Source: Polytrichum commune
Taxonomy: Eukaryota > Streptophyta > Polytrichopsida > Polytrichales > Polytrichaceae
NCBI GenBank assembly: GCA_950295325.1
Contig: OX485809.1
Span: forward strand, 31,820,144-31,884,143
DNA length: 64,000 bases
Direction of reading: 5' to 3'
A program made the position numbers and the translations under genes. Shown here in pieces: positions 35,430 through 48,386 of this stretch (the stretch's first letter is position 1; every line of letters starts with the position of its first letter). The notes beneath the pieces are model-generated. The model ran no database searches. It was given only the letters and a program-made list of their open reading frames with translations, and was not told the DNA's origin.

Positions 35430-35650
35430 GTCATGAGGTAACCCTAGCATAAAGTTAGAAAACCCAATTTGCAGACATTACTGCAAGTTTGTGGACCTTA
35501 TGTGAGTGAATCATCCATCAATTGTCTTAATTATATGGCAAGGTTGTGGTCAAGAATGGACACCCAAAAACACTTATTGCAATGAGGTTGGGCTATGTGC
35601 TCAAAGTACATTAATTGTTCTAAGCTCAAAAGATAACACCATCAACAAAT
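35430..35650 (-). repeat. Dispersed repeat A, copy 3 (inverted)
   Basis: The reverse complement contains TAGAACAATTAATGTACTTTG, GAGCACATAGCCCAACCTC and GGGTGTCCATTCTTGACCA, in the order seen in the other copies. Confidence 0.7.
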
Positions 35651-38600
35651 TTAATATGCGATTGCTTTAAAAAAAAATGATCGCATTGATCACTTATTGT
35701 TGGATGTTAATTCCAATCTAAAACTTGTAATTTCAATGGTAACATGCCTTCAAGCTCTACTATGAAGTCTCGATCAACAATTTTTGCTCGAATTGAAAAT
35801 TCGTCATTAAGGGTCGTTTTACATACGTGCCCAATGATTGCGAGAAAAAACGATTTATGATTTATTATGCTCATGGTTGGTGGTCCAAAGACCAAGACCA
35901 AGAGATATCCATGTCACATTTTATAAGTCTTGGTCAAACATCATAGTGTAAAGCGGATGTAGACCTAGATGTAGTGTTTTAATTAGGATAAAAATATTAA
36001 ATTCGTCAAACAAATAAATAACTTTAAAACAGAAACCCTAAACTCATGAAAGTTTAAACCCTTTGCATATCAAAAGTGACTAAACTCATGCCATGAAACT
36101 AATCATCTTCTCATAGAGAGCAACCCGTTTATCACAAGCTCAAATGGTAACTCATGTGGCCAATAAACATCTATTGCCAAACATGAACCGATTACAAGCT
36201 CAAGCGCAAGTGGAGGCACTAAAATCAACCCACTTCTCACATTGAAGCTCAAGTCGCCTTGGAATCTCCAAATGACAAACAAGAGCCTTCCACAAGATTC
36301 CGGCACTAAAACTAGCCACTTCTCACTTGAAACATGTACAAACCCAAAAGCAAGCTCATGTGGCCATGGAATCCCCAATTCACAAACAAGAGATGACTAC
36401 AAGTTGCTTAAGGCTATAAAATCAACCCACATCACTCATGAGAGTTTAAAAGCTCAAAACAAATAACAAACACGAGGTGAGGACAAGCTTGACTCGACAT
36501 TAATATCAACCCGTATGATCAGACTTGAAATGAGAACGAGCTCAAAAGATAACTCATGTGTCAAAAAAAGTAGGTTACGACGTGCATCACTTTTCATCCC
36601 AAAAATTGAAGAAGGATGTGTGTCAACATTCCGTCGATAAGAATTATTAGTTTTGTATTTCAAAGTCGAACATGTTTATACAAGATTCAAATGCATAGCA
36701 TTCGTCTTGGCTAGTTCTACTAGGCTCCGACAATTGAAGAAACCACTCTATCTATGCTAGTACGTCACTAAACATCAACCCGACTCGCTTCAATTCAATT
36801 GATTTCACAACAACCAGCTCTTGGGCATAACCCTCCACTGGTATTGGTGTTGGAACAACCCTCTAGACCTATGTAAAATTTTCAGCTACCAATCCCACTT
36901 TAAGGACCATGTTTTGGGGCCTGGGGTGGGTTTTGCACTGGACTTGTTACTTAAAACTCAAACAAGGGCAGTCGCTTGACTTGCGCAAGAGGAACAATAG
37001 AAATCTCAACTCACATTCACATGGTAACTTTATACACTGCAAAAACAACCATAAAATTAATGTTTTTTTTTTTTTTTAATAGAAACTGCATAAGAACTTT
37101 ACATGATTTTATTTTGATGATGCGTGTTGACAATCGTGTACGATTCCTACGGTGTGGTCCATACTCATCCCAAGTTACATTTTCATTGCCCTCCCTCTAT
37201 TCATTGAAGATAAAAAATGTGACATCTCCTTATATTTTATTATAATAATATATTTTACATGTAAATAGGAATAGACTATTATTCCAGCAAAAAACGTAGC
37301 TAGCGCACACAATAAGAAATCATCTTCAGTATAACATAGCTCATAATATTTATTTTCTTTATAAGAAAAAATAAAATACAATAATATGAATGCATAGGGT
37401 TCTTTTATACATGAGGTTTATGTGATTTATAAGAGTCCCAATCCTAAGTACATTCGTTGTGTCGAACTCTCTTGCAGTTGATGAATGTAGCCATCCCCTC
37501 TTTCACTTACATTCAATGTCGATATTTTCGTTACTTTACATATAATCATTGGCAAAATCTTATAGACCTCATTTCATAGATTATATGTAATAACTTATGC
37601 CAACAAAATGTTATAGCGGATGTAGGGAAATTTGGTTATTGGAGTTTTAAGGTCATTATCATCAAAGGTAGCTTACATCTATACTAGGTGTTCATTATTT
37701 TTTTTGCAAATGATCATGAATATTATCAATAAATACATCTTTAGTAGTTTTATCATATATTCCTCTGATGAACACTAGAAAATGTGATTTTCCACGTTTA
37801 GCATGCGCTATTATTATAGAACTGACAACGAAAAATGATGGGCAGTAGCCAAGTTCTTTTACGCGTACTAGGCTTCAAGATTTTGGATCCTCTAGTTTAC
37901 AAGTCATTAGCAACTACCTCTCATTGTTCACAAGATCTAAGAGCAATGACATAAATTTATACATTAACTAATATTCAGCCACACATACAATTTCACTGCT
38001 CTGTATTTCAAAATTTGCATACTACTCAATTCATGTATCAGTTGCATCGTAGAGCGCCACTTGTTACTTTTTGTTCATAATACCTCCCGCTAAATAAAAA
38101 ATTTTAAATCTCTTCAAATTCATGAATGAAAAAAAAAATTCTTTCAAATATACTAATGTTAACCGTTATTCTTATCTTCATATAGTTTAATAAAAACAAA
38201 TCTCCCAATTCGATACTCTCATCTACCATGAAGTAGAAAATAAAAAATAAAAAATTTGTTCTAGAAAAAATTGTATATTATTATTTATAACCATGCCCTT
38301 TTATTTTAAATAATTCAAGTAAAAGTCCATATGAGTTTTTTTGGATTATGTTGTATGTTTTTGTGAAAGTATGTCGTAAAAAATATGAGGTATATAAAAT
38401 TTGATTTGATTTATGATTTGTTTGTATTATCTTATATTTTGCAATATCGCGTTCAAAACCATAGCATCAAAAAATGTCATAAGAACCGTGTCGGATGATA
38501 TTGTTGAATATCTCATGACATCCTACATTATGAACAAATACACCACTACTACTACGTAGGAGTTAGGGTTGTCTAATATACTTAATGTTGTCAACTACCG

Positions 38601-41600
38601 TTGCCCTTATCATTTCAGCCTACATGTCGGTGGTGATACAATTAATAAAAGTTTTTTCTAATTTTTTGTTTTACCCAATTTTATAATATTAATTATAATA
38701 GAAGATGAACATATTTTCTAAATATGCATAAAGTCATTATGTGCATTACATCGTATATTAAATCAATAGATAAATTAAAACCATACAAATCATATAACCT
38801 TCATATGATAGACTGCTATGATATCCCCTTAATCTTCTTATCCTTGTTCGTTGTTTACATCTAGACAAAACATTTCACTTCTCACAAATAGAATTTTATT
38901 ATTTATCAAAGCGGGTTAAATCGAACTTGTTTTCTATTCTGATCATACAAGGACGTTGTATCTTCCGTTAATATTCCTTCCACACAAAAAATATGTCATG
39001 TCTTTAATATGCCAAATCTCTATTATTTTGTAGTAATCCAATTTTTTATTAGATGAGATGATAACATCTTAAGTTTATTAGAATTGCTCTCTCCACTATA
39101 AAATTGTCAATGTTGTGTATATGAAGATTTTTATAAATAATTTTAGATTTATACAGAAAAATAGTTTTGAAACCATCTTTAATTTTTTTCTAACTTTGTC
39201 ACAAATAGTTGCAAACATATTCTCATCACATTTATACTACTATCTTGTATGAATTTTATAGAACTAATTGGAATGAACATGATAAAAAATAAACAATGAC
39301 ATATTTTTAAAATTTTAATATTGATATCTCCAAAGTTCAGCGATTTTGTTGATAATTCTGAGCACTTGAAAAAACATCTCAATGTGCGATAAATGTAATA
39401 TTTGTAAGGACAACCTATACAATATATGAGGAAAAATTTAGTTTGTTATTAACATAAAAATTATAAAATCATATTGTCAATGCATATAGTCGTCCACAAT
39501 TAAAAAACCATATTTTGTCATATTCACAAGTTTTGTTAATATTCACATAACCTTCATATTACAACATGATAAAAATATATACATTGCAATAATATCAATA
39601 ACATAATAATAATATTTATTTCAAGTTTATTGTTACATATAAAATACAAGGGTGGTTACTTATAGAAAATTTGTCGACCTTCGACTAGTGACATGTATTA
39701 TGTGCATAGAAATTTATAGAGAAGTCTTGTAGCATCGAAATTCTTACATAACTCTATGTGCTTCATGGATTCGGAAAATGCTCTGTAATATCACGCACCG
39801 TTGTAGTCTCTTTTATGTATCCTCTAGATTCCAAAAACTTTGATGTTCACGCAATTTTGTCTCATATCAAAATTTACTATGGTTTCCGAATGAAAATTGG
39901 AGTCATATCCCATCTACTTACTCGATAATTTAAAATTTTAAAATTTGATTTCCATGTTAGTTGGTTGCATATGTTGTACTTCAATCTGCATCCAATGCAA
40001 TCTGTTTTATGTGATGCACGAGATTTAGGCAAACAACAACACTTTACTTTAAGATTCAATAAATATTTTTTATGTGAAAGCATCACACGTGGTTTATAAT
40101 GACAATTATCAAGTTTTAAACAAAATTTCTACCTTATTGTTGGCAAACCTAATTCTTGATACATGCTTATGAGTTGATCTATAACGTTGGCACAAACACA
40201 TTACTATGCCATCATTGTAATTTTTATCTTTTAATGTTAAAATTTGTCCAAATGATAGTTTTTCAACATTCAAAAGTCCATCATCATTTTTTACATGCGA
40301 TTTGAATAGACCAAATCACAGCCATTGGAATTTTTTTTGCAACCCCATCGATATGTGACTCCTATCGAAGACTATCTGAAATTCAATTTTACAAATCAAT
40401 AATATATCATATATAGTAGCAATTATATCCCTGTTTATATTGTATTCTCTCAGTCTCGCGGAATCATTTACTTCGCATGAAACGGCCTTCCCATTAGAGT
40501 CAACATTTGCATTGCAATGTAGAACATTATTAAAGTAGTCTCCACATTTTTTCTATTTTTAATGGCTCTTGGAAATCTTTCACGTGTTCAAAACTTACTA
40601 TCTTCATCTTGTACACTTGTATTTGCTTCCAAATATGATAGATTATTATGGAGGTTATTTTCAGTAGCTATAGCAATAGGTACATCGCAATTGTATCTTT
40701 ACTTCGTCATTTTTTTTACCTTTATAGATATGGCAAGTACAAAAACATATTGTTCATCTCGATTTCTCCATTTCATGACATTGTTTTGAAATGCCTTGTG
40801 CCCTTGGATACTAAATCTAATATAAGAATATATTTCACTTGTTGCAGATATGTGCTGATGGTTATTCATGCTTTACAAGAAACCTTGATGTAGCCTTCAC
40901 TCCTATGTCCACATTTATAGGAGAAAAAACACCGCATACATGGATTTGGAGGCTTTATTTGCATTTCATATAGACAAACATGAAATTAGCAACAAACGTA
41001 GATAAAAACTCTTAAAGTTTTAAAACGTCCATTGTTAGATTTCATTTCATGCCCTCCACTATTAGACATTTCATTTCATTTTATGTTAAGGTCTCAACTT
41101 TTTTTTATGATGATCTTATCAATTATGAAAATAAGCATTGAGTTCCAAAATTATCTTATGCACCAATACTCAACCATGTTATTACCAATGACGATTAATC
41201 ACCCAACCATGAATTGATGTTGATGATTATCCATCCACCTTTCTCATTGCAAGTCACATAACGCGTATCTACTCTGAAGTGATCATCACTATGTTGTTCT
41301 TTATTTTATTAACGTCATATGTCATGTTATCATGCCAATGAAAATGATTGCACCTACAACCATGTTGCACGGAAGAAGGTCGGCAATTGCCTTATGCAGT
41401 TGTAATTATATCCATCATCTTCAAAGCAATCAATCATAAGCTACCTAAGTCATTGGGATTTTCCAACTACAACATGTTGGTGGACTACATAATTGCAAAG
41501 GGTTTTCTATGACATTTCTAGATTTTATAAATCGTGAATTAATTTTTAGACCAAGAGTGTATTTCTCATTTTTCTTCAATATATGAGTAAGTTATTTATT

Positions 41601-42290
41601 CTAGTTGTTATGAGAACCACGTATTTGGAGTAAAATACTTTTGTGCATGTTCAATATTGATATTTAAGATATCAAGGACACGTTGTCTGCATAGAAAACT
41701 AAATCCATGCTGGAAAAAAAAATGTAGTAGGTGATCTTATCCAAAGGTGGTGCAAAAGTATTTTCATGTATCATGTGGCGACAAAGTTGTAAGAATCAAA
41801 TTCCAATAAATTAAAGTGACAAACATAAATTTTAAAAAGGGAAAATTATGGCATGCACTTGGGCAAGGCAAATTTTTATGTTTTGTTTTAATTTAGTGCG
41901 TTTGTTCACGAAATTTGTTACAAACTCAATAACTTCCACCAACGAAGCAAATTCTGGCAAATTTAAAAAGTCAATGAAGTTGCAAACGTTCAACAACCGT
42001 TTATGTGCCTCGTTGGGATAGAACGTTTTCTTGATTTTTGATTTTATAATGATCTTTCAAGTAATTCAGCCTTTAACTTCATAAAAAATTATGTGTCGTT
42101 AATGTTGTTACTGACGTCCATAGTTGTTTGCATCACCAATAAACAAATGCAAAGAGATTTCAAACGTATGCGAAAATAATAATTATTATGAAACCAAAAA
42201 CGTAGGTGAAGAGTGCTTAAACGATTAAGAAACAATAAATGCATGTGTATAACTTCACAAATATTTATTATGATGTTTGAACCTCAAATG
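35650..42290. other. AT-rich desert, no gene seen
   Basis: About 6.6 kb with no readable protein or repeat end. From about 37000 the AT content is very high. A G-poor region near 40200-41200 has short ORFs with biased, membrane-like composition that look random. It could be a heavily decayed retrotransposon or matrix-attachment-like DNA. Confidence 0.4.
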
Positions 42291-42790
42291 CGTTCTATGA
42301 TGCAGTCGTGATCTACAAGGATGTTGATTGAACTCATTATCGTTGAGCGTTTCATTACTTGGACTCATCATCCTTCATGTAGAAATCTAGCTCAACCTAA
42401 AGTGAGACAATGGATTACAAATGATGACCAAGACTCTAAAAATATAAAATATCTTAATCGACATTATTATGCATGTGTGAATAGAAATACTTTGGAAATA
42501 CCTATGATGCAACTATGAACTACGAAGATGTGCGTCTCTTTATTGTCAAGCATTTCGTTGTTTGCACTCATTATTCTCCATATAGTGTTCAAGCTCAACT
42601 TAAAGTGAAATCATGGATTACCAAAGATGACCAAATCTCTAAAAATATAAAACACCAACTTGACACTATCATATATGTGTGTATGCAAATGCTTTGAAAA
42701 TATCTATGATGCAACTGTGATATACGAAGATGCACGTTTGATTCTTTATTGTCTAGTGTTTGGTTGGTTGGACTCATGATTGACTATCCT
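42290..42790. repeat. Tandem repeat, about 2.4 units of ~200-208 bp
   Basis: Unit starts are at about 42294 (TCTATGATGCAGTCGTGATC), 42502 (CCTATGATGCAACTATGAAC) and 42701 (TCTATGATGCAACTGTGATA). Each is followed by (C/G)AAGATG, TTTATTGTC/ATTATCGTTGA and ACTCAT blocks. Units 1 and 2 are complete, unit 3 is partial. Confidence 0.8.
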
Positions 42791-43604
42791 CATAAGAGTT
42801 TTGACAACTACCATAGCCAAAAATTAGCATTTAGATGAATGGTTATGGGTTAACATATGGATCGACTATGTGTTATCCTAAAATTTACCGCTTCAAAAAT
42901 TGTAGCAAATTTCATACTTATGAAGGAAAAAAAAGTGCATTCTCCTTAGAATATGTTTCTCTTCGCAAGAAAATTAGTTGCCCAATAATACTCCTCCTAA
43001 ATTGATGCAAACTTTCTTAAGTTATCCGTTATAGATGCTTCAACCTTAATTAGAAAGATTTGGTGAAGCTCAATGAAAGCTCAATAAAATTTCCAATATA
43101 ATATGAAAATCTAGTGATTCAAAATAATTACTTTTAATGTGTCATTTTTGGACAAAGCCTCTTGTGATAGTTGGCTTCCACACGTGTGGCTACACACTAG
43201 TGTAGACATTCTTATTTCCATTAACTTAAGCATTTTTGCATAAGTGTGGTACACGTGTGATATTGGGGTGATTTCTCACAGGTATGGGAATTGATATCAC
43301 AAAGTTTAACAAAAAGGTGATTATTTATTTCTAAGGTTAGAAAATATTGTAAATTTTCAAAGGCAAGATTCTCTCCCAACCCATATTTAGAGCATTGGTC
43401 AACCTAATTTCGAAAACTAAGAGACAAAAACTTGAGTTTAGTTAGTGACCTTTTCAAGGGACCCAAATCCGTTCCCTTTTAACTTATTTTTTCCATCACG
43501 TAGAATATGATGGCTACATGTGTGGACTTCACGACTTTAGGGAACTCTATGTATTAAGATTGGAGAGAATGTCAGAATTGGGTATGTCTACTCTACATGT
43601 TGGC

Positions 43605-43845
43605 CATTGCACCATTACCTTGTTTATGATATTTTGTGTCACTTACTGTTCATAGTTACACATTGCTATAATATTTTGTTGTTAATGTAAATTTCTACCA
43701 AGTAAAGATGTTAATTTTATACAGTGTCCAAACGACCAATTTAACTTTTTTCGGTAAAAAATGTGATCCATAGTAATAAGTTATAGCACAACATAACTCC
43801 AAGTAGTAAGTGACACTAAATACCATAAACGCAGTAGTTGTTGTT
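43605..43845. mobile_element. Hairpin MITE family C, copy 1
   Basis: Left arm GTTTATGATATTTTGTGTCACTT is mirrored by right arm AAGTGACACTAAATACCATAAAC. The interior contains CACATTGCTATAAT. It is non-coding, about 240 bp. Confidence 0.75.
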
Positions 43846-43970
43846 ACATGACGGAAACCCCAGTCACTGCACAGCTCATATTCCAAAAAGCCCAATGTTC
43901 ATATAATATAAAATATAAAAGCAATGGCATGAGGTGTTACATGCCTTTGCTTATGAACTTGAAGACCCAA

Positions 43971-44186
43971 TTAGGGTTTTTCATGTAAGTTCAGGTTCTG
44001 TATTCTGGAAGTTGCAAAGCTACAGGAGTAGGAAAAACAGAAAACTTTGTAAAACAAACTTGTTGATATTGATTCAAAGTCCCAACGAGGCAAGAATTAG
44101 GGTTCGGGGGAGAAGTGATTGCTATGAAGAATGGATTACGATTCATGTCTCTCAAGCTCTGAGCTGAATCCAAAACCCTAAACCCT
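43971..44186 (+). promoter_or_regulatory. Telo-box cluster upstream of the RMT2-like gene
   Basis: TTAGGGTTTT at 43971, TTAGGGTT at 44097 and AAACCCTAAACCCT at 44173-44186, all within 230 bp of the ATG. Telo-boxes (AAACCCTA) are frequent near starts of plant translation- and growth-related genes. Function here is inferred. No TATA box was seen. Confidence 0.6.
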
Positions 44187-44200
44187 GAGTGAGGCTGGCT

Positions 44201-47200
44201 ATGGCGGACGAAGGAAGCGTTACTGCTGCTCCTCCCCTTCGCGCGTCGTCGGAGCTTGGCGATGCGGCAGCGAAGGGCGATGTGGATCGAGTGCAGGAGT
44301 TGCTGGCCGCGGGTGCCGATGTTGCTCAAGTGGATGAGGAGCAAGGCATGACACCGCTCATGCTAGCTGCTCGCCATGGCCACGCTGATGTCGTTCGTGC
44401 TCTCCTGCAGGCCGGGGCGCCTTGGAATGCCCTGAATCCCTCAGGCCTGTGTGCAGGTAAGGAAGAGGTCACTGTTTCTGTTCTTCTTCGCTGTCTAATT
44501 CAGCCAACGATTTTGAGTGTCAATCTGTGGTTTTACTACTCAAGAACACAGCTCGAGAGGAAATTTGGAAAACGCATTTGAAGAGAGAGCGAGAGAGAGA
44601 TGACTTTGATGTTGCCACCTGCGTGGGTTATGAATTATGGTGTTGCTTCATCTTCGAGTTCATCTAAGTCTACATGTAATCCTGAACTGGACATCCAGTT
44701 GGTCTAAGTCTATATGAAAACCCGAAACATGCATCAAGTTGGTCTAAGTCTATATGTCATCGTGTAGTGCATCGAGTTTGTCTAAGTCTAAACGGACATC
44801 ATGAGAATTAGAGGGCCCCAAGACTACTGCTTCATTTCAAAGGTGAACATCTTGAACGGGCGCGCGGAACAGTTGTGAACAAGGTGGCCTGCACCTGTCT
44901 CCCCCAAGGGCAAGCCGGTCGGTTCCCATATGGTTGGTTGCAAACATTCGGTTCACCCAGATACCCGGGTGGACCATAGGTGGTAGGTTGCTAGGAAGGT
45001 TTAAGGCATTGGGTTCAAGCCACCCTTAGCAGTTGAGAATGTGCTCATGTTTTTGGTAACTTTGTGCGTGCAGGTGACTTCGCAATGGAGGCCGGCCATC
45101 AGGAGGCTTTTGATGTACTCCTCGACGCAGGTGAATTTGCAGCATCCTTCCTTGTCTCTCTGTAGTAGTTGCTCGTTCATAGATATCTTATCACTTTGTC
45201 ACCCTAGTACGTTCTCAACTTCACTCCTGTTTCTTTCCTTTAGAAACATGGCTCATTTACCACGATCTGTAAAGAGTAGGTTACACTGGTTTCTGACCGA
45301 TGCAAGGCATCCAAGTGTATGCAGTGCTTGATTCGCAATGTCCAGGGAAGGGCTTGGTATTTGTTCCCATTCACCTGGAATGTACGATGTATGCATCTAA
45401 AGTATGTGGGCTTATATAATGGACACTTCCAACTCAACGTAAAATGTTGGCTGTTGGATTGGATCACAAATTATCTCATGTGGTTAGCAACTGCAAATCA
45501 TGAAGATTGTTGATTTAAGTGTGAAAATCAGACTTGAGATGCAAGAGTTATAAGAGGTCAAAGTGAAAATTCTTCTTTCTCTTTGAGCAATTACATAGGC
45601 CCTCTCAGTCATGTAAACTATTGGACATAGAATTGCATCCTTCTTTTGAGCACATAGTCCAATCTCATTGAAATATGGGTCTTTTGGTGTCTGTTCTTAA
45701 CTACAAGCCTTGCTATATACACCAATCAAATATAGGTGTCTGCTTAAGACTCAGCATTCTATTAAGGCCCGCATGCCCCAGTAGAGTCTCATGCACCTCC
45801 ACTTATGAGCCTTAGATTCCTCTATACCATAGGTAAAGAGCTAGTGTGTAAAATCTGCTTCACAGAGGTGGAACCTGGCTGAATTCAGTGAGATGAACGA
45901 TTTTGGCACTTTGTGTGAGGGATTGTGGTTAAAAAAACTGTTGTGATGAAGTGGAAGCTGTAGTGCAAGGTTCTTGTTCACAGGTGTTTGACATTTTAAA
46001 TGCAGGTATGCAGGCGGAGCTCATTCTTGGCGTTGTAGCACGGCATGAAAGACAAGTGGATGAAGTTGAGGGGAAGCCATATTTGCAGCAGCGCGTGGAA
46101 TACAGTGAAGGCAGGCTGATGGATGAGGAGAGTAAGGGTGTGATGATGTCATGGGAAAATCCATTGATGGAAGCTCATGCGAAAGCAATATGTACAGGTC
46201 GTGGAGACGTCTTGAATGTGGGTTTTGGTATGGGCTTGGTGGACACAGCCATTCAAGGTCATAATCCAACCTCGCACACGATTATTGAAGCTCATCCTGA
46301 AGTTTATAAACGAATGTTGGAAACAGGTTGGGGTGACAAAGAGAATGTGCGCATAATATATGGACGGTGGCAAGATGTACTTCCTCAGCTGGGTACCTAT
46401 GATGGTAAGTTATATTTTCTTTCAAAGTCTGTTGGGCAAACCGGCTTCTTGCAAGGGATCTGCTTAAAGGTTGCCACATTAGATTTATCCTTTAATTCAA
46501 CTGGAGATTTGGTTGGGAGTTGGTTGTTTTGAATACAAAACTTTCCACGTTTGGTAAGTTTTAGGTGCATGCTTGGAGGCAGTGTGGAGGTTTGAACAAG
46601 AACATTCTATACTGGTTGATTGAGGGCCAAACTCATTTTGGAATGCTCCAAAGTCCTCTTCTGATAGGAAATTAACATACATGAAGAACATTCTATATTG
46701 GTTCATTAGGGGCCGAACTCATTTTAGCACCTATTGGCATGCCAAAATGAGTTTGGCCTCTAATGAACTGATATAGAACGTTCTTCCTTCAAACCTTCAC
46801 ATGAACTCTAAGCGTGCGCCAAAAATGTACCAAATATGAAAGTTTTTGTGTGCACAACAACCAACTCCCGACCAAATCTCTGGTTGAATTAAAGGATAAC
46901 TCTATTGGAAGCCAAATTCCAGTAGATATTAGCTTTCATGTGTTGGACCCAGAAGCAGTATTTACATCAGATAGTTAACATGTGTCCGTGTCTTGCAAGT
47001 TCAGGAAGGCAATAATCACTTCACATCATATGTGGCAATGTGCAGGTATATTTTTTGACACATATGGGGAGTTTTATGATGACTTGAAGGAGTTCCATGA
47101 GCATCTACCCAACCTTCTGAAAAAGGGTGGAATCTACTCATACTTCAATGGCTTGTGTGCCACTAATGCTTTCTTTCATGTTGTATATTGTCAGCTTGTT

Positions 47201-47368
47201 GCATTGGAGCTGGCTCGTTTAGGTCTAACTACACAGTTCATACCTTTGCCTGTCAAAGACTGCTTAGATGAAAATACTTGGCTTGGTGTATACCATAAAT
47301 ACTGGCAGCTAGATACTTACTTTCTACCTGTCTGTCAATATAGTGAAGAGGAAGCTGTTGAAGAGTGA
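44201..47368 (+). CDS. Ankyrin-repeat / SAM-dependent methyltransferase, RMT2-like (At5g65860-like)
   Basis: Four exons, 44201-44456, 45074-45130, 46006-46404 and 47046-47368. All introns fall after the first codon base, and the product is 344 aa. Residues 18-105 hold ankyrin repeats (GMTPLMLAARHGHADVVRAL is the clearest). The methyltransferase fold follows. Motif I is VLNVGFGMGLVDTAI (GFGMG at 177-181). The ribose-binding acidic residue is likely E199 in TIIEAHPEVY. Then come GRWQDVLPQL, IFFDTYGEFYDDL, and a C-terminal PLPVKDC and YWQLDTYFLPVC. The family includes yeast Rmt2, which methylates the delta-nitrogen of Arg in ribosomal protein L12, and the related guanidinoacetate methyltransferases. 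The plant substrate is not shown here. ATG at 44201 is preferred; nothing upstream is conserved. Confidence 0.95.
44625..45005 (+). repeat. Dispersed repeat B, copy 1 (RMT2 intron 1)
   Basis: It matches 50510-50765: TATGGTGTTGCTTCAT, GTCTA(C/T)ATGTAATCC, GACTACTGCTTCATTTCAAAGG and CACCTGTCTCCCCCAAGG. Inside, a ~45-bp unit with GGTCTAAGTCTATATG repeats four times at 44660-44790. Confidence 0.75.
45415..45760 (+). repeat. Dispersed repeat A, copy 4 (RMT2 intron 2)
   Basis: It contains GGACACTTCCAACTCAAC, GAGCACATAGTCCAATCTCA and GGGTCTTTTGGTGTCTGTTC, with CAAATATAGGTGTCTG near the end. All are in the order found in the other copies. Confidence 0.75.
46484..46902. mobile_element. Foldback element in RMT2 intron 3
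   Basis: Two inverted arms of about 160 bp, roughly 75-80% alike by eye. The left arm runs from TTATCCTTTAATTCAAC through GGTTTGAACAAGAACATTCT to CCAAACTCATTTTGG. The right arm is its reverse complement, ending GTTGAATTAAAGGATAA. The loop holds a partial third copy of the inner arm (AGAACATTCTATATTGGTTC). No coding sequence. It could fold into a long hairpin in the pre-mRNA. Confidence 0.82.
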
Positions 47369-48383
47369 CAGAATTTTCAAGTGTTGATTATCCAATCCTA
47401 ATGGCTACTTCTTGGTCTAGACTTTTCTCCATACTTGGAAGTTGGCTACACCTGAAGTTAGAAAATTGGGAAAGGTCCATTCCACAAATCAATCATCCCC
47501 ACTCCACTATAAAATTGGGTGTGATTTTCTTACGACTAGATTCTAGTTCAGTCACAGTATGATGTGGTTCCTAAATTGTCACTCACATCAACCTCTGCCC
47601 TTCAAGAGGGTTGGTGCATAAGAGAACAAATTATTGTATATAAGCAAACCTCTCATCCATCTAACATCAAGTGTTGACTTCCTATAGTCTACATATTTGC
47701 TGCTGATTCATCTCAAATGGTTTGGACTAAACTAATTCCGGGTCTTTGAGGCCAATGCCAGTGTCAAATCGACTAAAATTAGTGACCTCTGGGATGCACA
47801 CTATCTCAGGATTTGTGTGTTGGATGAATGAGGTGTACGCACGTATGCAATGATCCCCTCTCCTGGTGCATGTACTTGTGGTTTTGCTGCATCAATCTAC
47901 AATCACTCAAATGGTTTGAGAATTCAAGTAACTATCTGGCTGTTTCTAAAGTCAAAACTCTAGCCCTGTCATCAATCCACATGATGTGCACTCATCAGCA
48001 GAGCACTAGAGGAGGAAGACAAGCTCATCTCCACCCAAAGTATGGAAGGGTAATGCAGCCAAGCACCTAGACAGATAATAAAATGGAGATGCTTGTTGTG
48101 GTGCAATTTCTTTCTGAATCGAAATTTCTTTACACTAGTATCTTGAAAGCTGGTTCAGAACCTAATGAGGTTATCTTAAACAACAACAGAAAGGCAAGAT
48201 AGCTCTTTTTAATTTTCTCATCACTTGTGCAATTTTCCCAGCAATTATTTAAAAGAAATCCCTGCAGCATTCTAAGCATTGCTGCCGAATATGAATCAAA
48301 CCGAGCTTATCAAGTATAGGATTCTCAAATATAGCCTAAAGGAGCTTCAACCATAGCATAGCCTTTTGCCGGTGCAGAGAGAT
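47369..48383. other. 3' flank of the RMT2-like gene, no further gene seen
   Basis: Probably the 3' UTR followed by non-coding DNA. No repeat family was recognised. Confidence 0.4.
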
Positions 48384-48386
48384 TAA

